Origin: Chitinophagales bacterium
GTDB taxonomy: Bacteria > Bacteroidota > Bacteroidia > Chitinophagales > UBA8649
Assembly (NCBI GenBank): GCA_020635995.1
Contig: JACJYS010000003.1
Span: 244,457 to 308,456 of the forward strand
DNA length: 64,000 nucleotides
Direction: 5' to 3'
Under the pieces are notes generated by a model that saw only the letters and a list, made by a program, of their open reading frames with translations, was not told the DNA's origin and did no database searches. The position numbers and the translations under genes are program-made. Of the stretch, positions 53,530 to 62,387 are shown piece after piece (position 1 is the stretch's first letter; each line of letters opens with the position of its first letter).

Positions 53530-54234
53530 TTATTCTAATAATTTGTGAAGTTTCTTCATATCTAATATGAAAATATCTTTATTGTCAATTTCAATTATGC
53601 CGTTTTTATTAAAAGTACTTAGTACTCTAACCACACTTTCATAAGTACACCCTGTTAAATTAGAAATATCTTTTCTTGAAATGGTAAAACTTAATTTGTT
53701 TTCAATTTCTTCATCAAAACCAAAGGCGTCATAATTCATTATTAAGGCTAATGCTACTTGCTGATTTACTTTTAATGAAGTAAAATATTTAATTTGATTT
53801 TCTGACCGTTTTAATTCATCAGCAAAAAACAGCAATACTTGATAGCAAAACTCATTATTGGCTTTAAGTACGTTTTTAAATATTTCTATGGGAATTTGTT
53901 TTACCTCTGTATCTATTAATGCCATTGCAGAAATAGAATAAGTCATTTCTACGCCTAAACCTCTGTGCCCTACTATTTGCCCGTCTGTAGCAAATCTTAT
54001 TATTCTTTCTATCTTATCTGAATGAGTATTAAAAACTTTAATTTTTCCTGTACTTATTATACCAATATTTTCTACTAAATCAGCTTCTTTAATAATGTAT
54101 TCGCCCTTCTTATACAGCTTTGTTGTTTGATAATGCTTAATTAAAGATTTCCATTCTTCAGTACAATATTCTTCTACTAATCTATTAAAATGATTTTTAG
54201 ATTCGTGGGTAATAAACCAATTCTTAATATTCAT
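53530..54234 (-). CDS. Crp/Fnr-family transcriptional regulator (second of two)
   Basis: 234 aa. Sensor beta-barrel about 35-145, dimer helix, and winged helix ISRKDISNLTGCTYESVVRV (about 184-203) with recognition helix YESVVR. It lacks the N-terminal Cys cluster of its partner (only Cys24 there), so it may sense NO through heme like DNR/NnrR or another signal (inference). Sits just upstream of the nar operon on the same strand; an operator lies between its stop and the cytochrome gene. Confidence 0.9.
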   Translation of the reverse strand: MNIKNWFITHESKNHFNRLVEEYCTEEWKSLIKHYQTTKLYKKGEYIIKEADLVENIGIISTGKIKVFNTHSDKIERIIRFATDGQIVGHRGLGVEMTYSISAMALIDTEVKQIPIEIFKNVLKANNEFCYQVLLFFADELKRSENQIKYFTSLKVNQQVALALIMNYDAFGFDEEIENKLSFTISRKDISNLTGCTYESVVRVLSTFNKNGIIEIDNKDIFILDMKKLHKLLE

Positions 54235-54358
54235 TCTCTATTTATTTTGAAAAAATTGATAGCTCTAATTAGGTATAAATCGTTTACAAAAATAAAGTTT
54301 TTCAATGAAAATGAATTGATTTGGGTTTTGTAATAATTTTAATGGTTGAGGTTTTACA

Positions 54359-55369
54359 CTATCCTCCTATAGAAACCATACTTCTATTTTTTTGGTTTCT
54401 CTTGGTATTTTTTAACTCTGCTGTAGTAGCCATACCCGCACGTATTTCTTTTTTAGCACCTATGCTTCTTTCTATTAAAGGCAATATATCTTCACCATTT
54501 CTATAAGCGATAAGCAAATCTGACTCAGTAGAAGAGAAAAGACAATTTTTTAATTTACCATCTGCCGTTAATCTAATTCTATTGCATGTACCGCAAAATG
54601 GCTGGGTTACCGAATTTATAAAGGCAAAAGTGCCTTCAAAATTTTTTATTTTATAATTTACCGAGGTATCGTTTGGTCTATCATTTATTCGCACAATGTG
54701 CTCTAAAGAAAATTTATTTTCAACCGCTTCCATCAATTTTTTATATGGAACAATTTTTTTCCACTCCCATTTATTGCCGTTAAATGGCATAAACTCAATA
54801 AACCGCACATGCAAAGGTTTATGTTGCGTCCATGCTATAAAATCAATTATTTCATCATCATTAATCCCGTTCATTACCACCGTATTTACCTTTACTTCAA
54901 AGCCTTCTTTTAATAACAAATTGATATTATCCACAACTTTGTCAAATACAGAAAAACGCGTTATGGTTTTAAATTTATCGGGATTTAGCGAATCTAAACT
55001 GACGTTGATTTTTTTAATATTATTTTCTTTAAGAACAGCAATGTGTTTATGCAAATTAACGCCATTGGTAGTTATTCTTAAATCTACCGGCAATTTTGCT
55101 AATTCTTCTAAAATCAAATCAACATCTCTTCTATAAAAAGGTTCGCCACCTGTTAGCCTTATCTTGTTAACTCCTTTGCTCACAAATATTTTAGAAATAC
55201 CAATAATCTCTTCAAAGGTCATTATTTCAGATTTATTGCATATTTCAATTCCTTCTTCGGGCATACAATAAAAGCAACGCAAATTACATCTATCTGTCAA
55301 TGATATTCGCAGATAATCATGTTTTCTGCCAAATCCGTCTGTCAATTCGTTATGCATATTTGTGTGCAT
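54359..55369 (-). CDS. moaA: GTP 3',8-cyclase MoaA
   Basis: Radical SAM enzyme, first step of molybdopterin synthesis. 336 aa. N-terminal cluster CNLRCFYC (Cys28, 32, 35), TGGEPFYRRD, and C-terminal cluster CGTCNRIRLTADGKLKNC. It ends MVSIGG, the Gly-Gly tail needed for activity in MoaA. An in-frame ATG four codons in (55357) is an alternative start. Downstream of the hemerythrin-domain gene on the minus strand, apart from the other moa genes. Confidence 0.96.
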   Translation of the reverse strand: MHTNMHNELTDGFGRKHDYLRISLTDRCNLRCFYCMPEEGIEICNKSEIMTFEEIIGISKIFVSKGVNKIRLTGGEPFYRRDVDLILEELAKLPVDLRITTNGVNLHKHIAVLKENNIKKINVSLDSLNPDKFKTITRFSVFDKVVDNINLLLKEGFEVKVNTVVMNGINDDEIIDFIAWTQHKPLHVRFIEFMPFNGNKWEWKKIVPYKKLMEAVENKFSLEHIVRINDRPNDTSVNYKIKNFEGTFAFINSVTQPFCGTCNRIRLTADGKLKNCLFSSTESDLLIAYRNGEDILPLIERSIGAKKEIRAGMATTAELKNTKRNQKNRSMVSIGG

Positions 55370-55415
55370 TTATTAATTCTTATTTAATAAGAGAAATTGT
55401 AAATAAAACAATACT

Positions 55416-56102
55416 TTATGCTAATTTTTTAAATTCATTTTTTGAAATTAACTTGTGTGCCAAAGGAAATAATGTGTGGTCTTCTTTAAAAATATGAAGC
55501 TTTAGTTGCTCTATAAATTCTACCGCTGTATGGTATGCTAAATCGCAAATAACAGCTCTTGAAGCTGGGTCCGGTATTCTGGCGGCAAGCCCTAACATAT
55601 TAAATATTAAACTGGCTGACTGAATAAAAGAAACATGCTCATCTTCCATAAGGTCAACGGCTGTATGTGGATTATCTTCATCTGTATTATGCTCGCCAGA
55701 TGCTAATAATTTCTCTTTCAATATTGGAAAAATAGTTTGTTCTTCTCTCCTATTCTGATCAATTATTTTATCGTCAAAAAAAGTAAAAAAACCACCTGCC
55801 ACATCACTTATATGCTGGGTTAAATTATAATTACTATTTTTAAACTCTATCATTACCTGCTCAAATAACTCTAATTCTTTTAAGGTTTTATCATGTTCTT
55901 TAATGTAAGTTTGTAATAGTGGATTCATATCACTTACTTTCACATCATTTAAGGTGTAATTTAAGTCATAAGCATCAGGAGGATCCATTGGAGAATACTC
56001 TTCTTTATCTAATACTTTCTCAACTTTTTTAGTTATTTTCTCTTTGCTACCTTTTAAAGGCTCTACTAATCTTTTTCCTGTATTTCTATCTATTATTTTC
56101 AT
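55416..56102 (-). CDS. hemerythrin-domain protein
   Basis: 228 aa, no signal. The N-terminal 55 residues are charged. A four-helix hemerythrin-like bundle then shows candidate iron ligands His70 (IKEHDKTLKE), His97, Glu121 (RREEQTIFP), His156 (MEDEHVSF), His191 and His203-x4-Asp208 (HIFKEDHTLFPLAH). Such proteins bind O2 or NO or repair Fe-S centres (RIC/YtfE family). An FNR-like operator 37 bp before the start and the nitrate-gene context suggest a nitrosative-stress role. Linked to moaA (46 bp). Confidence 0.8.
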   Translation of the reverse strand: MKIIDRNTGKRLVEPLKGSKEKITKKVEKVLDKEEYSPMDPPDAYDLNYTLNDVKVSDMNPLLQTYIKEHDKTLKELELFEQVMIEFKNSNYNLTQHISDVAGGFFTFFDDKIIDQNRREEQTIFPILKEKLLASGEHNTDEDNPHTAVDLMEDEHVSFIQSASLIFNMLGLAARIPDPASRAVICDLAYHTAVEFIEQLKLHIFKEDHTLFPLAHKLISKNEFKKLA

Positions 56103-56104
56103 GC

Positions 56105-56146
56105 TAAAGTTATTTGTAAAGAATTATTTTTTATGATTTATATCAC
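56105..56146 (-). promoter_or_regulatory. FNR-like operator upstream of the hemerythrin gene
   Basis: ATGATTTATATCAC at 56133-56146 (one change from the consensus). TAACTTTA on the minus strand at 56112-56105 resembles a -7 element; spacing 31 bp. The start codon at 56102 leaves almost no 5' leader. Confidence 0.6.
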
Positions 56147-56156
56147 ATTTTCAAAG

Positions 56157-57509
56157 TTACTCATTTTCTTCTGTATCTTTTTTAAATTTATGTTTAAAAA
56201 ATGTGGGATTAACAATTAAAGACACATATCCCCAGTTATTAACAGCATTTTTATCTCCACCTTTTAAGTATTCCATACTTTGAGAAGCTATTAATTGAGA
56301 ATAACCTAATTTTAGTGCCGCCCATTTAGTAATATTATATCCACCGTATAAATCTATTTCAGTTCCTAAGTATGGCTTAGCGGCAGTACCCGCAAAACTG
56401 CTTGGGTCTTGCATTTTATTTCCTGTAAAAAAGAAATGGAAATCTCCTCCAACACTAAATTTATTGGGATTGTATTTTATTTTCAAGCATAAATCTTGAA
56501 GTCCTACATTGCTTATGTGGTTTCCTACGTAAAAATAATCCATGAAACCATTAAAAGCATGGTTAGTACCAAACATAGGATTAAATGAGTGGTTGGTTCT
56601 ATAATAAGATGGATCTGTTTTAGTTTGACTTGTTCCTGAAATATATTCATAAACTAAATGTACACTTCCGTTTTTTATAAACTTGTAAGAAAAATCTGCA
56701 CTGGCTAAATAACCAAACATTTTTAATGGTTTTTTAACTACGGCTGTTCTTCCCGTTTGGGCATAAGCGTTAAGTACCAGTCCAAACTTTGACTTATTAT
56801 AAGAAATATGTGTTCCGAATATTTGTGTAAATCGCACTTTATGTATATCCTGCCCTACCAAATTTGTATCACTTGCTTGCACGCCTACATTTAATGCTAA
56901 TAAACTAACTTCTAAATTTTTCTTTTCAAAATCTTTATGAATCCATAGCGATTGAAATGTTTTATAGCTATTACCCACAGTATAAACTGTACCAATAAAT
57001 TTTTGAGAATCTTGATTATAGGCAAAACCAAGTTGAATTTCTGCTTTAGACTTATCTCTATATTTAAAAATAACCGCATCGTGGCTTCGTGCTTGCTGCA
57101 CCCAACCTACGTTTCCAAAAATTCTATGGTCGTCATATATAATTTCTTGACGCCCAAATTTTACAGCTCCCATCTTTTTCTTTCCCATATATATTTCGCC
57201 CCAAGCTTCATGAAGAGAAACACCGTTAGCTTCATTAGCTACCAACTGAGATTGACTTCCCCACGTTCTCACATCTTGAAGAGAAATATAAGTAGAAAAC
57301 CACTTATCCATTTCAAAGGCTAAGTTTAATCTTGTCCTCTGCGAAATAGAAAATGCCGATTTCTGTCCTTTACTTGCCAATGTTTTATACCCGTGATAGT
57401 ATTCGGCTCGTGGTCTTAATTCGCCCGAAACTGTAAAAACTTGCGAAAAAGCACCGCTTGAAGTGGCAATAAATGCCAATAGTAACAAATATTTTATTTT
57501 ATTTTTCAT
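56157..57509 (-). CDS. outer-membrane porin of the alginate-export-like family
   Basis: 450 aa with a signal peptide (cleaved near GAFSQ). Predicted beta-barrel: alternating amphipathic strands with many Tyr and Trp, such as QRTRLNLAFEMDKWFSTYIS, AWGEIYMGKKKMGAVKFGRQ and IIYDDHRIFGNVGWVQQARS, the latter typical of alginate-export-type porins. Third gene after two NarK transporters with 5-bp spacing, hence probably a route for nitrate or nitrite across the outer membrane (inference). Confidence 0.85.
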   Translation of the reverse strand: MKNKIKYLLLLAFIATSSGAFSQVFTVSGELRPRAEYYHGYKTLASKGQKSAFSISQRTRLNLAFEMDKWFSTYISLQDVRTWGSQSQLVANEANGVSLHEAWGEIYMGKKKMGAVKFGRQEIIYDDHRIFGNVGWVQQARSHDAVIFKYRDKSKAEIQLGFAYNQDSQKFIGTVYTVGNSYKTFQSLWIHKDFEKKNLEVSLLALNVGVQASDTNLVGQDIHKVRFTQIFGTHISYNKSKFGLVLNAYAQTGRTAVVKKPLKMFGYLASADFSYKFIKNGSVHLVYEYISGTSQTKTDPSYYRTNHSFNPMFGTNHAFNGFMDYFYVGNHISNVGLQDLCLKIKYNPNKFSVGGDFHFFFTGNKMQDPSSFAGTAAKPYLGTEIDLYGGYNITKWAALKLGYSQLIASQSMEYLKGGDKNAVNNWGYVSLIVNPTFFKHKFKKDTEENE

Positions 57510-57514
57510 AATAA

Positions 57515-59122
57515 TTAAGGATTATCAAATTCTCTTTTAGGCCCTTGATAGTACCACCAATTAAGCACTAAACAAAACACATAGTAAATAGCAAAACCAT
57601 ATAAAGCATACTCCGGAGTTCCATTTTTAATTTGAGCACCAAAAACAATAGGAATAATAAATGAACCATAAGCTGCTATTGCCGATGTCCATCCCAAAAC
57701 AGGGCCTGCTTGCTCTTTGTTAAAAATATAAGGTATGCTTCTAAATGAAGAACCATTCCCAATACCGGTAGCTAAAAACAGCAACATAAAACATGCAAAA
57801 AACGGCCACCAATAAACTTCTGGCGATGATGCTTCTCTTGCTTTTATAACAAAAAATGCTACGGCAATTGCTCCTATTATTTGAAGTACGGTACTTATTG
57901 CTGTAATTTTTGCACCACTATTAATTTTATCAGAAATCACTCCACCTAAAGGTCTAACCAAAGCTCCTATGGCAGGGCCTATAAACACCCACAACATAAA
58001 GTTGGGAGCATTAGGATTTATAAAAGAAGGGTCGGCAGGATTTGAATAAACAAAAATATCTTGACACAACTTTGGAAATGCAGCGGAATAACCAATAAAA
58101 GAACCAAATGTCATAGTATAAATAATGGTCATAATCCAATTGTGTTTACTTTTCAGTATGGCAAATTGCTTATTCAAGTTTGACTTTATTTCACTTGGTG
58201 TAGCATATTTCATTAATAAAACAGTAAGAATAATAACAATGGGCAGTACTATCCACATATTAAGTTTAAATTTTACCAAAAGAATAGCTCCCACCGCTGC
58301 CGAAATCAAACCTAAAAAAACCATAAAAAGCGTTTTGCTTACACCTTTTACTGTAGATGGCAAGTTTGGTGTTCCCGTAATCACATTATTCATTCCAAAA
58401 AAAGCAGCAACAGAAGATAAAAGAACAAGAGGCACCCATACCCAACCGGCATTTTGAACGCCATTTAAAGGTGTTGTAGCGTTGGCATTTACAACGGCAG
58501 TCCCTACTGCTCCAAATAAGGAAATACCGACTACAATAGGAATTAATTTTTGCATAACGGCAACGCCTAAATTTCCAATTCCCGCATTCATACCCAAAGC
58601 ATAACCTTGATTTTTCTTTGGAAAGAAAAAACTAATATTACTCATAGACGATGCAAAATTTCCTCCTCCAAAACCTGACAATAATGCCATAGAAGCAAAT
58701 AAAAGATAAGAAGAATTAATATCGCTTAATGCTATTCCTGTGCCAATGGCTGGAAAAACCAATAATAAAGTGGTTATAAAAATTACATTTCTACCACCTC
58801 CTAAAGAAATTAAAAAAGAATTGGGCAAACGCAATGTTGCTCCGGCAAGACCCGCTATAGCCGGCAATGTATAATAAAGATTATTTACCTCTTTAAGTTT
58901 TTCTAAATATTCCGGTGTGCCTAATTCTAATCCTTGAGTCATACCAAACGAAAAACCAAAGTTTCTCATATAATTAATAATTACGCCCCACATCATCCAC
59001 ACCGAAAATGACAATAAAAGAGCGGGAATGGATAGCCACAGATTTCGGTTAGCAATCTTTTTTCCCGTAGCTTCCCAAAAGCTACTATCTTCTACATTCC
59101 ATGTTTCTATATTTGTTTTCAT
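57515..59122 (-). CDS. NarK-type nitrate/nitrite antiporter (MFS), NarK2-like
   Basis: 535 aa, about 12 membrane helices. The start WNVEDSSFWEATGKKIANRN and the segment GGGNFASSMSNISFFFPKK plus GIGNLGVAVMQ closely follow E. coli NarK (nitrate signature). RLPNSFLISLGGGRN contains the conserved Arg of substrate binding. NarK proteins swap external nitrate for nitrite from the cytoplasm, matching the cytoplasmic active site of NarG. Second of two NarK genes in tandem. Confidence 0.92.
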   Translation of the reverse strand: MKTNIETWNVEDSSFWEATGKKIANRNLWLSIPALLLSFSVWMMWGVIINYMRNFGFSFGMTQGLELGTPEYLEKLKEVNNLYYTLPAIAGLAGATLRLPNSFLISLGGGRNVIFITTLLLVFPAIGTGIALSDINSSYLLFASMALLSGFGGGNFASSMSNISFFFPKKNQGYALGMNAGIGNLGVAVMQKLIPIVVGISLFGAVGTAVVNANATTPLNGVQNAGWVWVPLVLLSSVAAFFGMNNVITGTPNLPSTVKGVSKTLFMVFLGLISAAVGAILLVKFKLNMWIVLPIVIILTVLLMKYATPSEIKSNLNKQFAILKSKHNWIMTIIYTMTFGSFIGYSAAFPKLCQDIFVYSNPADPSFINPNAPNFMLWVFIGPAIGALVRPLGGVISDKINSGAKITAISTVLQIIGAIAVAFFVIKAREASSPEVYWWPFFACFMLLFLATGIGNGSSFRSIPYIFNKEQAGPVLGWTSAIAAYGSFIIPIVFGAQIKNGTPEYALYGFAIYYVFCLVLNWWYYQGPKREFDNP

Positions 59123-59150
59123 AGGTTTTATTTTTTTTATAAAAGGTTGT

Positions 59151-60701
59151 TTAATTTTCTTCGCTTTTAGATGCCTCAGGATTCTTTAGCATGAACAAAC
59201 AGAATAAAAAGCTTACAGCAGCTCCGCCAGCTATTATGAAAAAGAATGTTTTGGAATCAACTAATGAATAAATAACTAAATACACCACAGCTCCCACATT
59301 GCCATAAGCTCCTGCCATACCGGCAATTTGACCTGTCATTTTTTTATTAATCATAGGAATGATAGCAAATGTGGCTCCCTCTGCTCCTTGCACAAAAATT
59401 GAACAGAATACAGTAATAATTATAGCTACTATTAGCCACCACATACCATCAAAAGCGGGAATAATTGTTACAGCACCTTCGGCATCAAGTGGCCCGTATT
59501 TACCAATTAAAGCCATTAATAAAAATCCTATTGTTATACCAAACATATAGATTAGCATGGTGCGTTTTCTATTACTCATTTTATCAGAAATTAATCCACC
59601 TAAGGGACGAGCAAATAGATTTACAAAAGCAAAAGAAGCTGCCACTAAACCTGCTAATGATGCGGTCATTATATGCACACCTTCGCCATTTGTAAGATCT
59701 TTAAATGTCATTTCAAAAAACATTGGCAACATGGATACTACCGCCAACTCGGCTCCGAAATTGGCAAAGTATGTAGAGTTTAATGCCGCTACGCTACTCC
59801 ATGGATATTTTTCATTATCAGGAATCCCTGCTTTAAGTTTTGGTAGATTTACCTGCAAGGTTTTAGCTATGTGTACTATTAATATAACTAATAAAACTCC
59901 ATAAATTATATAACTTGTACTCAAAGACAATAAAGGATGTCCATCTATCTTTATATTTCCTATACGCCAAGTAAGTATTGCCATTGCACCAACTAAAGGA
60001 ATAGACCAAATTACATACTGAACTAAATCCATGTATGATGTTACCATCATAGGTTCAGTTTTACTACTTTTTGCTACCGGTTTATCGGCAGGGTGGTCTT
60101 CTACTAAAAAGTAATACATTACTCCATATATCATACAAACTGCACCATTAAATGCTAATGCCCATCTCCAAGCATTATCTCCTAAACCCAGCATATCGCC
60201 AAAAAAATGTACAGCCAACCAAGGCAAAGTAATAGACGCAAAAGCAGAACCGAAATTTCCCCAACCGGCATAAAGCCCTTCTGCTCTACCTACCATACTA
60301 TGTGGAAACCAATTGGCAACCATTTTTATACCTACTACAAAGCCCGCACCTATGGTTCCTAAAAGCAATCTGCTTATTACTAATTGAATAAAAGAATTTC
60401 CAAAAGCAAAAAAGAAAACGGGAATAGCACATAAAATCATCAATCCTGAAAAAACTATTCTGGGTCCATACTTATCTATTAAAGAACCTACTATAATCCG
60501 TGCAGGAATAGTCAATGCTACGTTACATATAGCCAATATTTTAACATGTTCTGCGGTAAGCCAATCTATACTATGCAACATAGTAGTAGCCACAGGAGCC
60601 ATATTAAACCAAACATAAAATGTTAGAAAAAAAGCAATCCATGTGTAATGCAAGGTTTTAATCCTTTTACTGGAAAAATCAAATAAACCCGGTTCAGCCA
60701 T
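59151..60701 (-). CDS. NarK1-type nitrate transporter (MFS)
   Basis: 516 aa with about 12 helices. The N-terminus LHYTWIAFFLTFYVWFNMAP and GWGNFGSAFASITLP, plus ARPLGGLISDKMSNRKRTML, match the proton-linked NarK1/NasA-type nitrate transporters. Together with the antiporter downstream this is the NarK1-NarK2 pairing: one starts nitrate entry, the other exchanges it for nitrite. First gene of a transporter-transporter-porin operon with an operator upstream. Confidence 0.9.
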   Translation of the reverse strand: MAEPGLFDFSSKRIKTLHYTWIAFFLTFYVWFNMAPVATTMLHSIDWLTAEHVKILAICNVALTIPARIIVGSLIDKYGPRIVFSGLMILCAIPVFFFAFGNSFIQLVISRLLLGTIGAGFVVGIKMVANWFPHSMVGRAEGLYAGWGNFGSAFASITLPWLAVHFFGDMLGLGDNAWRWALAFNGAVCMIYGVMYYFLVEDHPADKPVAKSSKTEPMMVTSYMDLVQYVIWSIPLVGAMAILTWRIGNIKIDGHPLLSLSTSYIIYGVLLVILIVHIAKTLQVNLPKLKAGIPDNEKYPWSSVAALNSTYFANFGAELAVVSMLPMFFEMTFKDLTNGEGVHIMTASLAGLVAASFAFVNLFARPLGGLISDKMSNRKRTMLIYMFGITIGFLLMALIGKYGPLDAEGAVTIIPAFDGMWWLIVAIIITVFCSIFVQGAEGATFAIIPMINKKMTGQIAGMAGAYGNVGAVVYLVIYSLVDSKTFFFIIAGGAAVSFLFCLFMLKNPEASKSEEN

Positions 60702-60723
60702 AACTTTATAATTATTTACACTA

Positions 60724-60789
60724 CAAAATTAGCGACCGAAAAAACCGTGAATTATGATACCGAATAGCTCACTATATGTTTTATATCAT
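60724..60789 (-). promoter_or_regulatory. FNR-like operator and promoter of the narK operon
   Basis: ATGTTTTATATCAT at 60776-60789; -7 element TAATTTTG on the minus strand at 60731-60724. Centre distance is 55 bp, 22 bp more than at moeA and the cytochrome operon, compatible with a class I position near -63. A half site ATGAT at 60754-60758 lies at the 33-bp position. Confidence 0.6.
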
Positions 60790-60928
60790 ATTATTGTGCA
60801 AAAATGTTTAATAATTTTGTGCCATTGCAAAAACAATTAGACATAAAAAACACCCTAAAAACAAACTTTTATAGTAACAATGGTATAAATCAAATTGACT
60901 CAACCCTAAAAACCCCATTTTGTCATAT

Positions 60929-60942
60929 TTGATTTATATCAT
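60929..60942 (+). promoter_or_regulatory. FNR-like operator upstream of the 151-aa gene
   Basis: TTGATTTATATCAT, the copy nearest to the canonical FNR half-site. Its centre is 40 bp before the ATG at 60976. No convincing -7 element between, so it could act as activator site for a nearly leaderless mRNA or as a second site for the divergent narK operon. Confidence 0.6.
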
Positions 60943-60975
60943 TTTACTGAAATATAGAAAATAGATGTTTTTAAT

Positions 60976-61431
60976 ATGAATTATAGCCTTGAAGAAATAG
61001 AAAATAGTGAGTTTATTAAAAAAACTTTTGAGTTTTGGTTTGAAACTAATGGTCATATCCGCTCTCCTTTCCCCTCATACGTAATTCCGATGGTTAAAGA
61101 ATCGGCTATTCTGCAATTTCAAGAATGGATTAATAAGCTTCCGAAAAAAGCTGAAAAAGAAATAGACGATACTGTTGTTTGTGAAAAATTTGAAGAAATT
61201 TTATTTGAATTAGGAAGTCATTTTGTTAAAACAGAAGATGAAAAAATTACTTTAAAATACCCTTTTCTGCCCAGAATTGGCGATCCAATTAATAAAAGTA
61301 TAGAACACAACAATAGTGAAGTAATTTTCAGAAAAGTGCTAACAGAAAAAGACAATAAGCACTTATTAATAAGAGCTAAAGAAATTGAAACAAAGCAAAC
61401 TTGGGAAACCAAAATAGAGTTACCTATTTAG
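60976..61431 (+). CDS. uncharacterised protein under an FNR-like operator
   Basis: 151 aa, no signal peptide or membrane helix, Glu/Lys-rich with a helical first half (SLEEIENSEFIKKTFEFWFE) and a beta-like second half with YPFLPRIGDPINKSIEHNN. Not recognised as a known family. It is divergent from the narK operon and preceded by the operator, so it is likely induced with nitrate respiration. Its acidic, soluble nature would fit a cytoplasmic accessory or regulatory protein (inference). Confidence 0.65.
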   Translation: MNYSLEEIENSEFIKKTFEFWFETNGHIRSPFPSYVIPMVKESAILQFQEWINKLPKKAEKEIDDTVVCEKFEEILFELGSHFVKTEDEKITLKYPFLPRIGDPINKSIEHNNSEVIFRKVLTEKDNKHLLIRAKEIETKQTWETKIELPI

Positions 61432-61503
61432 TTCTTAAACAAAGTTAAAATTGAGCTAATTCAATTTATTAAGTTAACTTAGTGGGAAAATATTAGTATT
61501 CTC

Positions 61504-62037
61504 ATGAAAAATATTCTTATTGTAACTTTCTTGTCTTTACTAAGTGTATCTGTGTTTTCTCAAAATATAGTTAAAACAGAGTCTAAAGTAGATTTTAAAA
61601 TAGGTAGTGTGCTGTGGAGTAAAGTGAAAGGCTATATACCTGAAATACACGGCAAAGCTAAATTTGACAAAAATAATTTAAGTAATTCATCCTTTGATGT
61701 TTATGTTGCTGTAAAAGGAATTAACACAGACAATGAAAAAAGAGATGAACATTTAAAAACTGCCGACTTCTTTGATGTAGAAAAATACCCTAATATGTCT
61801 TTTAAATCAACAGGAATAAAAAAAGATAATGAGGGATATATTGCCACAGGAAAACTTACGGTAAAAGATGTAACTAAAACCGTAAATATCCCCTTTGTAG
61901 CTAATGAAGAAAATGGCAAAACCCAGTTAATTGGTACTTTAGAAATAGATAGATTAGATTATAATGTAGGAGTTGACCAAAGCAAAATGTTGGTAGATAA
62001 AAAAGTGAAGATTACTATAACTTGCGTAGTGGAATGA
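61504..62037 (+). CDS. YceI-family secreted protein
   Basis: 177 aa with signal peptide ending SVFSQ. The lipocalin-like YceI barrel is marked by SKVDFKIGSVLWSKVKGYIP, the DVYVAVKGINTDNEKRDEHL segment, FDVEKYPNMSFKSTGI, and TVKDVTKTVNIPFVA. Family members bind isoprenoids such as ubiquinone precursors; some are periplasmic. Start MKNILIVTFLSLL. Starts a run of three small plus-strand genes. Confidence 0.92.
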   Translation: MKNILIVTFLSLLSVSVFSQNIVKTESKVDFKIGSVLWSKVKGYIPEIHGKAKFDKNNLSNSSFDVYVAVKGINTDNEKRDEHLKTADFFDVEKYPNMSFKSTGIKKDNEGYIATGKLTVKDVTKTVNIPFVANEENGKTQLIGTLEIDRLDYNVGVDQSKMLVDKKVKITITCVVE

Positions 62038-62073
62038 GGTGTGAGGATTAAGAAGCTAAAAAATAACTAAATA

Positions 62074-62376
62074 ATGATTGCAGTAATTTTTACATCACAA
62101 AGAACTAAATATACTGAAGGTTATAGCGATTTTAATGAAAAATTAGAAGCCATTGCTAATAATATGTCTGGCTTTATAAAACAAGAAAGTGTAAGACAAG
62201 AAAATGGTTTTGGTATTAGTATTTCGTATTGGGAAAATATGGAAAGTGCCAAAGAATTTAAACAAATTCCACTTCATATAGAAGCTCAACAAAAAGGGAA
62301 AACACATTATTATGAGTGGTATGATGTAAAAGTTTGTGCAGTAAATAAACATTATACATTTAATATTAAAAATTAA
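62074..62376 (+). CDS. antibiotic biosynthesis monooxygenase-fold (ABM) protein
   Basis: 100 aa, ferredoxin-like alpha+beta barrel: MIAVIFTSQRTKYTEGYSDF, GFIKQESVRQENGFGISISY and WENMESAKEFKQIPLHIEAQ follow the ABM/YgiN pattern, including the Trp after the third strand. Members include quinol monooxygenases and heme-degrading enzymes; the catalytic residues are not distinctive here. Confidence 0.82.
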   Translation: MIAVIFTSQRTKYTEGYSDFNEKLEAIANNMSGFIKQESVRQENGFGISISYWENMESAKEFKQIPLHIEAQQKGKTHYYEWYDVKVCAVNKHYTFNIKN

Positions 62377-62387
62377 GATTAAACAAA

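Noticed and set aside
39596..61431. Nitrate island as recent foreign DNA
   Set aside because: Base composition and codon style look like the neighbours, promoters follow the local TAnnTTTG pattern, and no integrase or flanking tRNA is seen; older transfer remains possible.
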